Made by a program: the position numbers and the translations under genes. 64,000 nucleotides of DNA from Polynucleobacter finlandensis (GTDB lineage: Bacteria > Pseudomonadota > Gammaproteobacteria > Burkholderiales > Burkholderiaceae): NCBI RefSeq assembly GCF_018881755.1, contig NZ_JACVPS010000003.1, forward strand, positions 164,398 to 228,397. Direction: 5' to 3'. Under the pieces are notes generated by a model. That model ran no database searches. It was given only the letters and a program-made list of their open reading frames with translations, and was not told where the DNA came from. Of this stretch, positions 38,401-49,148 are shown one piece after another; within the stretch, counting starts at the first letter, position 1, and every line of letters begins with the position of its first letter.

Positions 38401-38961
38401 CAATTCTTAGATGCTCAGTCTGCTGACTTGAATGAAGCAATGCAGACTCTGACGGATGCGATTGCCAAGATTGATGCCGAGACTCGTGACTTGTTACAGG
38501 GTACCTTTGACCAAGTGAATATGCATTTCGGTAAATTGTTCCCTGAGTTATTTGGCGGTGGCCATGCTGAATTGGTAATGACTGGCGAAGAGATTTTGGA
38601 TGCTGGCGTTCAAGTGATGGCACAACCTCCAGGTAAGAAAAATAGCTCTATTTACCTGCTTTCTGGTGGTGAGAAGGCGTTGACTGCGATTGCCTTAGTG
38701 TTCTCTCTATTCCTCCTCAATCCTGCACCGTTCTGCCTCTTGGACGAGGTCGACGCACCATTGGATGATGCAAATACCTTGCGCTATGCCCAGCTAGTCG
38801 CCAAAATGTCAGATAAGACGCAGTTTTTGTTTATCTCTCATAACAAGATCACTATGGAAATAGCCCATCAGTTAATTGGTGTCACGATGCAAGAGCAGGG
38901 TGTTTCCCGAATTGTGGCGGTGGATATTTCTTCTGCTGTATCGATGGTGGAGGCTGCTTAA
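35440..38961 (+). CDS. smc: SMC, chromosome segregation ATPase
   Basis: SMC compacts and segregates the chromosome. The Walker A GPNGCGKSN (about residue 31) and the C-terminal signature LSGGEKALTAIAL with Walker B CLLDEVDAPLDD form one ABC head. Two long coiled coils flank a hinge (about residues 500-640). Length 1173 aa from GTG at 35440. The gene is followed immediately by a zipA-like gene. Confidence 0.95.
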   Translation: MQLKSIKLSGFKSFVDPTHFEMPGQLIGVVGPNGCGKSNIIDAVRWVLGESRASELRGESMQDVIFNGSGLRKPSGRASVELIFDNADGRAQGQWSAFTELAVKRVLTRDGNSSYYVNNQVVRRKDIQDIFLGTGMGPRGYAIIGQGTINRILEAKPEELRVFLEEAAGVSKYKERRKETASRLEDTRENLVRVEDILRELDQQLTRLEKQATVAERHAELSTEMKSQQQLLWFVRQTESGKEQERHANGIRETQVNLEEQTAKLRHAETELETMRTQQYALQDKVSEAQGDLYQTNSDVSQVESQIHYVQEARQRLQQQTQDLHAQLQRWTVQETDAAQAQRTAEHELSIASEKEQSLLVDLNGIKDQMPGHEEAYQVSARTLNEARESLATIEQRLASLGERTRAIVAQLEELKGREARLNGELAGMRKPDAEALQMALDRHSMAQRKVEESRQRAGEAQQRVPAADEARNTAQQKIQVANQDLAQTEAKLTALTALQASVQAQGKIGPWLESKGLKESKRLWQELKVESGWEAALESVLRERLAAVTAKNVQETLALANDAPPSRLAILLTEEISPAHTAVPADFTPLLSRVQSAGAPRVSAVLQEWLDNIYIADSLEDALHRREKLPAGGALVTQQGHLVSRVGVQLYAADSEQAGMLARAQEMEGLEKQLRAQRLIQSELQGELDQCIANYQAAHQTAEQTRINAEHAVQEAHGFEVERMQLTQAEEQYSQRAAQIQGELTELSGQMEQLAITHEQSSSELLQSEESKQGLQEGLAVAQEKLELATQERDRLRESLRVAEMSAQEAAFATRSLQQRIADLQRDQSTARTQIMEIQDKHALAEQELETLSDEEAQDKLQGLLLARSAREAALANARTEQDALLHQLREADEARMQIERSLQPMRDKVVDLQLREQAARLNFEQFATLLSDAEADLIALEANFSVDLKVGALQTEVNRLSAEIQSLGPVNMAALDELSSSRERKQFLDAQSADLNEAMQTLTDAIAKIDAETRDLLQGTFDQVNMHFGKLFPELFGGGHAELVMTGEEILDAGVQVMAQPPGKKNSSIYLLSGGEKALTAIALVFSLFLLNPAPFCLLDEVDAPLDDANTLRYAQLVAKMSDKTQFLFISHNKITMEIAHQLIGVTMQEQGVSRIVAVDISSAVSMVEAA

Positions 38962-40035
38962 GTGTCACTAGAGCAAATCATGACAATCCTAGGTTTGTCT
39001 GAGTTGCAATTTGCGCTTGCTGTGATTGGTTTACTGATTTTAATAGCAGTTGCTATTCTGAATTTTAAATATGCACGCGCTCGTCGCAAAGGAAGAGAGC
39101 AAAGCAATTTCTCTCTAGATGAGCATTTTGTTCGAGAGCCAAGTTTTGGTGGGGCCTCTTCCTCAGATACTCAAGCGCGAACAGAGCCCGGTTTCTCGGA
39201 ATCTTTGATGCCAACGATTGCGCCAGCGCAAAAGCATGCCATTGATCCTCGGATTGACTGCGTGATTACCTTGCGTTTCGATGAGCCAATTAGTGGTGCT
39301 GAAATCTTAGATGAAATCAATGCGTGGTCTGATCTGGACGGACAATCCACTGCAAAGTGGATGTGCGAAGGCTTGAATGCAGATATAGACGCCGCGGAAG
39401 ACTGGGAAGAGTTGCGTGAAGAAGCTTCTTATGCCGAATTGCAATTAGCTATTCAATTAGCAAGTCGTATCGGACCCATAGGTGTCTTAGAGCTATCCGA
39501 CTTTTGCTCACGCGCACAAGCACTTGCCGAAACTTTGGGCTCACAGATTGATATGCCAAGTGTTAATACGATGCTTGAGGGTGCAAAAGAGTTGGACGCT
39601 ATGGCCGCAGAGAGTGATATCCAATTAAGTATTAATGTGCTGTTCGATGAGAAACTTTCGTGGTCGGCTCTGCAGGCTCTGATGCTGCAGAGAGGATTTC
39701 GGCTAGCCTCCAATGGCAGACAGTTTGATTTCTTTGGAAATGATCAATTACTTTTTAATAGCGCCGATGTAGATCCTAGTGCTCCAGTAAGCCAACTGAC
39801 ATTACTCTTAGAAGTTCCTTTGGTTGACCATGAGCAACGCCCCTTCGAGAGAATGTTGGGCGAAGGTATTGAGATTGCTCAATCAGTTCATGGACGCTTG
39901 GTTGATGACAATGGTATTAATCTCACGGAAGCTGCAGTAGTCAGTATTCGTCAGCATTTGGATGCCTTGTACGCCAATCTTGAGAAGAGTGGCGTTGCTG
40001 CTGGCTCTTCCACCGCAAGTCGATTATTCAGCTAA
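38962..40035 (+). CDS. zipA: ZipA-like cell division protein
   Basis: ZipA tethers FtsZ to the membrane. An N-terminal membrane helix (about residues 15-34) precedes a charged linker and a C-terminal FtsZ-binding-like domain (about 225-345). The sequence is divergent from E. coli ZipA, so the call rests on architecture and on the smc-zipA-ligA order common in betaproteobacteria. The GTG start touches the smc stop (TAAGTG). Confidence 0.78.
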   Translation: MSLEQIMTILGLSELQFALAVIGLLILIAVAILNFKYARARRKGREQSNFSLDEHFVREPSFGGASSSDTQARTEPGFSESLMPTIAPAQKHAIDPRIDCVITLRFDEPISGAEILDEINAWSDLDGQSTAKWMCEGLNADIDAAEDWEELREEASYAELQLAIQLASRIGPIGVLELSDFCSRAQALAETLGSQIDMPSVNTMLEGAKELDAMAAESDIQLSINVLFDEKLSWSALQALMLQRGFRLASNGRQFDFFGNDQLLFNSADVDPSAPVSQLTLLLEVPLVDHEQRPFERMLGEGIEIAQSVHGRLVDDNGINLTEAAVVSIRQHLDALYANLEKSGVAAGSSTASRLFS

Positions 40036-42060
<2,025 letters not shown>

Positions 42061-42070
42061 AAGAAATTTA

Positions 42071-42090
42071 ACGCACAAATTATTGTGCGT
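42071..42090. repeat. Perfect inverted repeat between ligA and the accessory locus
   Basis: ACGCACAA and TTGTGCGT form an 8-bp stem with an ATTA loop. No T-run follows, so it is at best a weak ligA terminator; it could also be an operator for the AT-rich genes downstream. The rest of 42061-42169 shows nothing else recognisable. Confidence 0.45.
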
Positions 42091-42169
42091 ATGTCAGTAG
42101 TTTCTTACTCAAAAATCAGGTGGCAGTTTTTAGCAGCCCTCATTAAGATTTTCTGTTTGAAAGTCTTCC

Positions 42170-43297
42170 ATGCAGAAATATCCTGGATTTTTTAGTTCAA
42201 TTATTAGTCCAAATAGATACAGAAATGTAGATAGCGTGCTTGTAGTGATGCACGCAAATGTTGAATTTCTGAATTTCTTAACCGCATTAGCTGGAGTTGC
42301 TAGGATAGCTGGAGTTATACCTAAGGCAAGTTCCAAAAAATTTGCTAACTTAGATGCCTTGAAAAAACAATATCCCGTCTTTGATGTTGATCGAAGTGAG
42401 ATACTGGCTAGCCCCGATCAATTTATTAATGCAATTGATCGTTTAATCAAGAATGAGCGATTCGCCATAATAGATATGGGCGGTTATTTTTCTCATGTCG
42501 CCTTAGACCTTACAAAAATATTCGATAAGCAAATTGTTGGTATTGTTGAAGACACTGAGAATGGTCATCAGAAATATGATGCTCTGATTAAGCAGAGGCG
42601 TTCTAATGAAAATCTGGTTCCCGTAATATCTGTAGCTCGTAGCCCCCTTAAAGAGCCTGAAGATTCATTGGTTGGGCAGGCAATTGTTTTTTCTGCCGAA
42701 GCGATTATGCGCACCCAGGGATTAATTCTCCTTGGGAAGCGCGTTGGCGTCATTGGATTTGGAAAGATTGGAAGATCCATTGCATTTTCACTCTTATCAA
42801 GAGGGGCCAGGGTTGATGTCTTTGATACAAACCCAATTCTGCTTGCTTCAGCCCTATCTCTTGGTTTCCATACGTCGCCTAGATCAGAATTTCTAAGATC
42901 AGCAGATGTTCTCTTCTGCGCTACTGGGAATAAATCATTATCAGTAGCCGATGAGGATTTATTTAAGAGTGGCCTTCACATATTTTGCGCAACATCGTCC
43001 GATGATGAGCTCTCAACATGTCTTCGATACAAGATTGATGCAGCTTCCGCATCATTGAGGACGTATTCCTGCAAGATCGATCTAAAGGATAAGTATGTGT
43101 ATATCCACAATAAAGGTAACTCGGTAAATTTCGTTCATGGTGCTGTTGTGGACAGCTTTATTGAGTTGGTACAAGGAGAAATTATTTACTCAATTGGAAG
43201 TCTCTGTGACGCACCTCGAAACACAATTTCACATCTGCCAGAACCAGATAAAAGATTTATAGCCGAGAATTGGATATCACATCATCAGTACGCCTAG
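42170..43297 (+). CDS. Divergent S-adenosylhomocysteine hydrolase-like NAD-binding protein
   Basis: The 375-aa product aligns by eye along the AHCY fold: an N-terminal substrate-like domain (H28 in VMHAN, IDMGG at 101-105, VEDTENG at 126-132), K161 and D165 in SPLKEPEDSLVG, then a Rossmann motif G196-F-G198-K-I-G201 with acidic D219, and a GNSVNFVHGAVVDSF segment resembling the family's GRLVNLGCAMGHPSF. The family HFD histidine is replaced (ATSSDDE), one Asp of DDGGD is Met, and the Lys/Tyr-bearing C-terminal tail is missing. It is therefore probably not a true SAH hydrolase. The gene is AT-rich and followed by a transporter and a Nudix gene. Confidence 0.7.
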   Translation: MQKYPGFFSSIISPNRYRNVDSVLVVMHANVEFLNFLTALAGVARIAGVIPKASSKKFANLDALKKQYPVFDVDRSEILASPDQFINAIDRLIKNERFAIIDMGGYFSHVALDLTKIFDKQIVGIVEDTENGHQKYDALIKQRRSNENLVPVISVARSPLKEPEDSLVGQAIVFSAEAIMRTQGLILLGKRVGVIGFGKIGRSIAFSLLSRGARVDVFDTNPILLASALSLGFHTSPRSEFLRSADVLFCATGNKSLSVADEDLFKSGLHIFCATSSDDELSTCLRYKIDAASASLRTYSCKIDLKDKYVYIHNKGNSVNFVHGAVVDSFIELVQGEIIYSIGSLCDAPRNTISHLPEPDKRFIAENWISHHQYA

Positions 43298-43312
43298 TGA
43301 GTCAGTTAATTG

Positions 43313-44206
43313 ATGGTTGACTCTTTGCCAGTTTTGGCCTCGATTATCTCCACATTTAGTCGCGCTGGACTTAATGTAGTTGACCGTAGGCAATTTCAAA
43401 AAGAAAAAGCATGCCCTTTAGTAATTGGCTACTGGAACAATCTTTTGCCAGTATTTTTAATGCTTCCAATCATTCTTTTTACTCCAGCATTTGATAATTG
43501 CCTTAAGGATCTGCTGACTGTAGATCTGGTATTTATGTCGATCTTGATCCAGTGTGTAGCCTATTCTTTTTCTTTTGCGTTTAAGCGCCTGAGAGTGACA
43601 GATGTGGCTGTTTTATCAAAAGCTGCTGATGTTACGGTTCCAATAGCATTGGCATTTTTAGGTTTTTATTCAATCTCCTATATATCCTTTTTATTTTTGT
43701 CGACAATATTGGTTTTATTTATTTTCTCGACTGGGTTTGATGTTTTTAGAAAGACCTATAAATCTGCAGTCGTCTTAGTTTTAATGCTTACTACTCAAGG
43801 AGTTTGCGCATACTTTTTTGGGTTGAACACAACGCATGACAGGGAGTTTTGGAGCTTATTATCGGCAGCCTTCTCTGTTTTATTTTGGAGGTTTATTTTT
43901 TCTGGTGTTTTTCTGATTTATGGGCGAGGCCTTTCTTGGGTTTACTTCTTTCCAAAAGAGTTTCTCTCGCACGGTGGATTTTATTTTCGAGGTTCTCTAA
44001 CTTTAGTGACGCAGGTTACGTTTGTTCTTGCAATTACAGCAAAGAATTTGATGATTGTTTGGCCAATACTAAATGCAACTGGTTTTTTAGGAGCAGTTTT
44101 TGCTTATTTATTTCTTGGGGAAAAATTAAGACCAAAAGATTTTTTGTTTATTTCTTTTTCTTTTTTAATTAGCGTTCTGATAGTTATCATCTTTAATAAT
44201 GAATAA
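43313..44206 (+). CDS. EamA/DMT-family transporter
   Basis: This 297-aa protein has about ten hydrophobic helices in two repeats, with the second ending in the EamA-like pattern FLGAVFAYLFLGEKLRPKDFL. DMT transporters export metabolites, nucleotide-sugars or amino acids. Base composition is strongly AT-rich (16 G/C of 60 in 43681-43740). ATG at 43313 is preferred over TTG at 43310. It overlaps the Nudix gene by 8 bp. The substrate is unknown. Confidence 0.8.
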   Translation: MVDSLPVLASIISTFSRAGLNVVDRRQFQKEKACPLVIGYWNNLLPVFLMLPIILFTPAFDNCLKDLLTVDLVFMSILIQCVAYSFSFAFKRLRVTDVAVLSKAADVTVPIALAFLGFYSISYISFLFLSTILVLFIFSTGFDVFRKTYKSAVVLVLMLTTQGVCAYFFGLNTTHDREFWSLLSAAFSVLFWRFIFSGVFLIYGRGLSWVYFFPKEFLSHGGFYFRGSLTLVTQVTFVLAITAKNLMIVWPILNATGFLGAVFAYLFLGEKLRPKDFLFISFSFLISVLIVIIFNNE

Positions 44207-44705
44207 TTTTAATTTAAATATCATCCAAAAACTTGAAGGTATTAAATCAATCTCTCCGTTTAAAGATCGGGTGAATGCGATTTTAAATTATGAATCTTCT
44301 TTTAGAAGAACCAATCGAATTGGGCATATCACCGCAAGTGGTTTAGTCATTAAAGCTGACAAGGTTCTGTTAATCTTTCATCCATATATCAAGCATTGGC
44401 TTCAGCCTGGAGGTCATATTGATGAAGGGGATTCACCAGTTGAAGCTGCCATTAGGGAGGTATATGAGGAAACTGGTTATATCTGCGAGCTAGATGCCAA
44501 CAGTCAAGAGCCCATTGACATTGATATTCACGAGATTCCTGAGAATCCCAAAAAGGGTGAGAGTGCTCATTTGCACATAGATCTACTTTATAGGTTGCGA
44601 GCCCTACGGCAAGAGCAATCTGCAGAAGATATTAAATGTAAGTGGTTTGCTTTTAGCGATATTGAAAGCATTCGCATCCAACGTGCTTTAGCTAAATTGC
44701 TTTAA
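44199..44705 (+). CDS. Nudix hydrolase
   Basis: This 168-aa protein carries a Nudix box, [14 protein letters not shown] followed by [10 protein letters not shown], with Asp in place of the first consensus Glu (G-x5-D-x7-REVxEETGY). An N-terminal helical stretch of about 40 residues precedes the fold. Nudix enzymes hydrolyse nucleoside diphosphate derivatives. The last four bases overlap the 3' end of glnD on the other strand. The ATG sits within the EamA gene, so the two are coupled. The substrate is not predictable. Confidence 0.85.
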   Translation: MNNFNLNIIQKLEGIKSISPFKDRVNAILNYESSFRRTNRIGHITASGLVIKADKVLLIFHPYIKHWLQPGGHIDEGDSPVEAAIREVYEETGYICELDANSQEPIDIDIHEIPENPKKGESAHLHIDLLYRLRALRQEQSAEDIKCKWFAFSDIESIRIQRALAKLL

Positions 44706-47299
44706 GCCCCTAAGGCCTCAAGTAATTCTGTCTCAAGCTGTATCTGTAGCTTGGGATTCTTACCGAGGTTTGCTGCATCCAGTAATAGAACGTCTTCCAC
44801 TCTTTCTCCCAGTGTATTAATTCTGGCGGTATGAATAGAGACCTGATGTTTCGCTAATACTCTGGAGATGGTGTAAAGCAAACCAGTGCGGTCACTCGCT
44901 GAAAGGGCAAGTGTGTAATACCTGCCGCGATCATCTGGAACCATGTGAACGCGGGGCTGAATTGGGAATGTGCGTGATTGTCTAGAGAGGCGACCCATAC
45001 TTGGGCTGGGGAGTGGCTCCGCATTGGTTAAAGCCTCAGTTAACTCGAACTCTACCAACTGAATAATGTCGCGATAGCTGCCACCCTCATCCACTAAGTT
45101 GCTGCCGGAGATTTGAAAGGTGTCTAGAGCATAGCCATGTCGTGTCGTATGAATACGCGCATCCCAAATGGAGAAACCATGCCTTTCAAAGTAGGCGCAG
45201 ATACGAGCAAACAAATCTTCTTGGTCTTTAACATAGACGGCAACTTGCAAGCCTTCGCCAATCGGAGAGAGTCTTGCCCTCACAATCGGTTGTTCACTAT
45301 TCACCTTGTTGTATAGATGACGTGTGAGCCAAGCAATGTCAGATGAGTCCTGTCTTAAGAAGAAGGCTACATCTAGTTGCTTCCATAAATCTTCATAAGA
45401 TTCGTCATTAATGCCGTACAGACGTAATTTGGCTTTGGACTCTTCTTGGTGTTGTGCTAATTCTGATGAGGCATCTGTCTTGGCTCCGCCGAGCACTCTT
45501 AAGGTCGCGCGATACAGATCCTCTAGTAGCTTGCCTTTCCAGGCATTCCAAACCTTAGGACTGGTTCCGCGCACGTCAGCCACGGTTAACAAATAGAGCG
45601 CAGTAAGGTGACGCTCATCACCTACTTTTCTGGCAAATGCCTTCACGACATCTGGGTCGGTGATGTCTTGTTTCTGAGCGGTTTGACTCATGTTGAGGTG
45701 CTCGGCAACCAACCATACCAAGAGCTCGGTATCTTTTTTATCTAAGCCATGATCCTTGGCGAACTTGCGCATGTCAGCTCTGCCTAATTGCGAGTGATCA
45801 CCACCACGTCCTTTAGCAATGTCATGGAAGAGTGCAGCAATGACCAGTAACCAAGGTTTCTCAAAGTGAGCAATGAGGCTGCTGCAGAAGGGGAATTCAT
45901 GGGTATGTTCCACAACCATGAAGCGGCGTACATTCCGCAGCACCATCAAGATGTGTTGATCAACGGTATACACATGAAATAAGTCATGCTGCATCTGCCC
46001 AACAATCTTGCGGAAGGCTGGAAGGTAGCGACCAAGAACGCTGCTGCGATTCATGAGGTGAAAGGCGCGACTGACGCCTTCAGGTTGCTTTAGCAACTCC
46101 ATGAAGAGCGCTCTATTGACAGGGTCGGCTCGCCACTTGCCATCCATCTTGGTGCGAGCGTTATATAGAGCTCTAAAAATAGTTGCAGACAGGCTCTTTA
46201 CATTTGAGGTTTGAGCAAATACCAAGAAGGTTCTTAGAATTTGTTCAGGATGCTTCTGAAAGAGCTGCGGGTCGGTAATATCCAATACCCCCTGACGCTC
46301 AATAAAGTGCTCATTACCTTCGCCCGGAATAGAGAGGATTGTCTTAGACTCTTGCGGAAAGAGTAGGGCTTCAATGTTTTGCAAGAGAACGTCATTAAGC
46401 TGTGTAACTGCTTTAGCTGCCCAGTAATAGCGACGCATAATGGCTTCGCTGGCTTGACGTGAGGATTCTTGTTTGATTCCCATCGATGCTGCTAATGCTG
46501 CTTGCAAATCAAATGCAAGAACGTCTTGCCTGCGTCCGGCTAACAAATGGAGGTTGGCGCGCAGGGTTTCCAAGAAGCGTTGATTGCGTTTGAGCTCAGT
46601 GAGTTCGCGCTGCGTCACCAGACCAGCTTCATTGAGGTCCTTGAAGGTATCGCCCAATAATGCAGCCTTACTAACCCAGGTGATGACCTGTAAGTCACGT
46701 AAGCCCCCAGGGCTCTCTTTGCAATTAGGCTCTAGGGAGTAAGGGGTGTTCTGATATTTGTAATGACGCTGAATTTGTTCGGCTTGTTTGGCCTGAAAAA
46801 AAGCTTTTGGATCCATCGCCGCTTCAAAAGCTTTTGCGAAGTCTTTAAAGAGTTGCTTCTTGCCACAAATGAGTCGCGCCTCTAAGAGGGAGGTCCGCAC
46901 AGTAATGTCTTGCTCTGACTCAGAGATGCATTCAGCAACATTTCTGACTGAGGAGCCAATTTCCAATCCGGTATCCCAGCAGCTTGCAACAAATTGCTCA
47001 ACTTGCTTTGAAAGAGCTCTAGCCTGTTCTTCATCAGCAGGCAGCAGAATCAGAATATCAATATCGGAGTAAGGAAATAGTGCGCCTCTACCGAATCCGC
47101 CAACTGCGACTAAGGTAGCTTCATTATTTAAGCCGCAGCTATTCCAGAGATGGGAGAGGAGTTGATCGCTTAACTTAGCAAGTTGCTTAGTTAATTTACC
47201 AACAGACTGTGTTTTTCTAAACTCGTCGTAAGCAATTTCGCGAGCGGCACGCAGGCTGGATGCATCCATAACATTGCTAACCGCTTGCGACTGACTCAT
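44702..47299 (-). CDS. glnD: GlnD, bifunctional PII uridylyltransferase/uridylyl-removing enzyme
   Basis: GlnD senses glutamine and modifies PII. The order is a nucleotidyltransferase domain ([17 protein letters not shown] near residues 67-83), a GlnD PII-uridylyltransferase domain, an HD domain ([13 protein letters not shown]) and two C-terminal ACT domains that bind glutamine (about 680 and 790 onward). Length 865 aa. It follows map by 4 bp on the minus strand. Confidence 0.95.
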   Translation of the reverse strand: MSQSQAVSNVMDASSLRAAREIAYDEFRKTQSVGKLTKQLAKLSDQLLSHLWNSCGLNNEATLVAVGGFGRGALFPYSDIDILILLPADEEQARALSKQVEQFVASCWDTGLEIGSSVRNVAECISESEQDITVRTSLLEARLICGKKQLFKDFAKAFEAAMDPKAFFQAKQAEQIQRHYKYQNTPYSLEPNCKESPGGLRDLQVITWVSKAALLGDTFKDLNEAGLVTQRELTELKRNQRFLETLRANLHLLAGRRQDVLAFDLQAALAASMGIKQESSRQASEAIMRRYYWAAKAVTQLNDVLLQNIEALLFPQESKTILSIPGEGNEHFIERQGVLDITDPQLFQKHPEQILRTFLVFAQTSNVKSLSATIFRALYNARTKMDGKWRADPVNRALFMELLKQPEGVSRAFHLMNRSSVLGRYLPAFRKIVGQMQHDLFHVYTVDQHILMVLRNVRRFMVVEHTHEFPFCSSLIAHFEKPWLLVIAALFHDIAKGRGGDHSQLGRADMRKFAKDHGLDKKDTELLVWLVAEHLNMSQTAQKQDITDPDVVKAFARKVGDERHLTALYLLTVADVRGTSPKVWNAWKGKLLEDLYRATLRVLGGAKTDASSELAQHQEESKAKLRLYGINDESYEDLWKQLDVAFFLRQDSSDIAWLTRHLYNKVNSEQPIVRARLSPIGEGLQVAVYVKDQEDLFARICAYFERHGFSIWDARIHTTRHGYALDTFQISGSNLVDEGGSYRDIIQLVEFELTEALTNAEPLPSPSMGRLSRQSRTFPIQPRVHMVPDDRGRYYTLALSASDRTGLLYTISRVLAKHQVSIHTARINTLGERVEDVLLLDAANLGKNPKLQIQLETELLEALGA

Positions 47300-47303
47300 T
47301 CTA

Positions 47304-48140
47304 TTAAGCGCTTACTGCTGTCGGTCTAAATGAAAGGCCTTTAACGCAATCAGGAGGTGGATTGCTACCTTCTGACCAAGTAAGTACCTCAACGCCCGTT
47401 GGGGTAACCAACAACGTATGTTCCCATTGGGCTGACAAGCTGCGGTCTTTTGTCTTCACGGTCCATTGATCGGGCATAGTGCGAATATCGCGTTTGCCCG
47501 CGTTGATCATGGGTTCGATCGTAAAGGTCATGCCGACTTCTAGTTTTTCACCGGTACCAGGGCGTCCGTAATGCAGAATTTGAGGATCTTGATGAAACAT
47601 TTTGCCGATGCCGTGGCCACAGTATTCACGCACAATGGAATAGCCTGCTTTTTCAGCATGCGTTTGGATTACGTGACCGATATCACCTAATGTCGCGCCA
47701 GGTTTAACTTGAGCAATGCCAAGCCAGAGGCACTCATATGTGATTTGGGTCAGGCGTTTTGCCATCACGGAAACTTCGCCAACCATAAACATGCGACTGG
47801 TATCGCCGTAGTAGCCGTCCGGTGTAATGACTGTAATGTCTAGGTTGACTACGTCACCCACCTTCAAAATCTTCTCCCCCGGAATGCCATGACAAATCAC
47901 GTCATTGACGGAGGTGCAAATAGAAGCTGGAAAAGGGGGGTAGCCAGGTGGCTGGTAATTAAGCGGGGCAGGAATCGTTTTTTGGACATTCAGCATGTAC
48001 TCATGGCAGATGCGATCCAGCTCACCGGTACTCACCCCAGGCTTCACATGTGGCGTTACGTGATCCAGAACTTCACTGGCTAAGCGGCCGGCTTCGCGCA
48101 TCCCTTGGATGTCTTTTTCTGCGGTAAATACACTATTCAT
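47304..48140 (-). CDS. map: Map, type I methionine aminopeptidase
   Basis: Map removes the N-terminal Met from new proteins. The metal ligands lie in [31 protein letters not shown] and the C-terminal WEHTLLV. ATG at 48140 is chosen because the longer frame begins at a TTG (48182) that adds residues not seen in the family; this gives 278 aa. It diverges from rpsB, as in many bacteria. Confidence 0.95.
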   Translation of the reverse strand: MNSVFTAEKDIQGMREAGRLASEVLDHVTPHVKPGVSTGELDRICHEYMLNVQKTIPAPLNYQPPGYPPFPASICTSVNDVICHGIPGEKILKVGDVVNLDITVITPDGYYGDTSRMFMVGEVSVMAKRLTQITYECLWLGIAQVKPGATLGDIGHVIQTHAEKAGYSIVREYCGHGIGKMFHQDPQILHYGRPGTGEKLEVGMTFTIEPMINAGKRDIRTMPDQWTVKTKDRSLSAQWEHTLLVTPTGVEVLTWSEGSNPPPDCVKGLSFRPTAVSA

Positions 48141-48283
48141 GCCTTGATTATCAACGACTTGGCAGATTTCAGTTTGTGACAAATGCCTAATTTTTAAGCA
48201 TATTGCTTATTTTGGTGCAGGTTTGCAGTGAAAGGTGAGGGGTTAAGGATGGGTAGGACTAGCTAGATCCTTGATATTTAAGC

Positions 48284-48289
48284 TATAAT
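48284..48289 (+). promoter_or_regulatory. Predicted -10 box of the rpsB-tsf operon
   Basis: TATAAT lies in the map-rpsB gap, 115 bp before rpsB. The -35 region at normal spacing is weak (no good TTGACA), so activity may depend on upstream sequence or extended contacts. The transcript would begin near 48296 and include the structured leader. Confidence 0.6.
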
Positions 48290-48324
48290 TTCGCTCTCAG
48301 GTCTATTTTGGACTTGAAATCGCG

Positions 48325-48372
48325 AGTTGGGCCTTCCAGGGTGGCACTTTTTAGTGCAGCTAGGACCCAACT
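48325..48372 (+). ncRNA. Structured leader of rpsB mRNA (candidate S2 autoregulatory element)
   Basis: The RNA can form an outer helix AGTTGGG (48325-48331) with CCCAACT (48366-48372). Inside it is a hairpin GCACT-TTTT-AGTGC (48344-48357). rpsB operons in proteobacteria are often controlled by binding of S2 to a leader of this type. A cis-regulatory role is inferred from structure and position, not tested. Confidence 0.6.
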
Positions 48373-48398
48373 TTAGAACACAACCCTTAGGAGAAGTT

Positions 48399-49148
48399 AT
48401 GTCAGTAACTATGCGTCAAATGCTGGAAGCCGGTTGCCATTTTGGTCACCAAACCCGTTTCTGGTCCCCAAGAATGGCCCCTTATATTTTCGGCCATCGC
48501 AACAAAATCCACATCATCAATTTAGAAAAAACATTGCCAATGTTTCAGGACGCCCTGAAATTTGCAAAACAAATTGCTGCTAATCGTGGCACGATTTTAT
48601 TTGTTGGTACAAAGCGTCAATCACGTGAAATCATTGCTGAAGAAGCTGCACGTGCTGGTATGCCTTATATCGACAGTCGTTGGTTGGGTGGTACGCTCAC
48701 CAACTTCAAAACTGTTAAAGGTTCACTGAAGCGTTTAAAAGACATGGCAGTTGCTAAAGAAGCTGGCGACTGGGAAAAGCTTTCCAAGAAGGAAGCTTTG
48801 ACTAACGACCGTGATCTCGACAAATTGCAAAAAGCACTTGGTGGTATTCAGGATCTGAATGGCGTTCCTGATGCGATTTTCGTAGTGGACGTTGGCTATC
48901 ACAAGATTGCTATTACTGAGGCTAACAAGCTTGGTATTCCAGTAATCGCCGTGGTTGATACCAACCACTCACCAGAAGGCATTGATTACATCATTCCTGG
49001 TAATGATGACTCAAGCAAAGCTGTTCTTCTCTACACTCGCGGTATTGCTGATGCGATCCTCGAAGGTAAATCAAACTCTGTTCAAGAAATCTTGACAGCC
49101 GTTAAAGAAGGCGAAGAAGAGTTTGTTGAAGAAGGGAAGGCTGAATAA
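48399..49148 (+). CDS. rpsB: RpsB, 30S ribosomal protein S2
   Basis: S2 binds late to the 30S subunit and is needed for S1. The start is set by AGGAG seven bases before ATG 48399 and by the usual [18 protein letters not shown] opening; the longer frame from 48327 is not translated. Length 249 aa. Its stop overlaps the tsf start (TAATG). Confidence 0.97.
   Translation: MSVTMRQMLEAGCHFGHQTRFWSPRMAPYIFGHRNKIHIINLEKTLPMFQDALKFAKQIAANRGTILFVGTKRQSREIIAEEAARAGMPYIDSRWLGGTLTNFKTVKGSLKRLKDMAVAKEAGDWEKLSKKEALTNDRDLDKLQKALGGIQDLNGVPDAIFVVDVGYHKIAITEANKLGIPVIAVVDTNHSPEGIDYIIPGNDDSSKAVLLYTRGIADAILEGKSNSVQEILTAVKEGEEEFVEEGKAE

Noticed and set aside
48327..48398. N-terminal extension of RpsB from TTG at 48327
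   Set aside because: The ATG at 48399 has a good AGGAG site and matches the family start; the upstream part is better explained as a structured mRNA leader.
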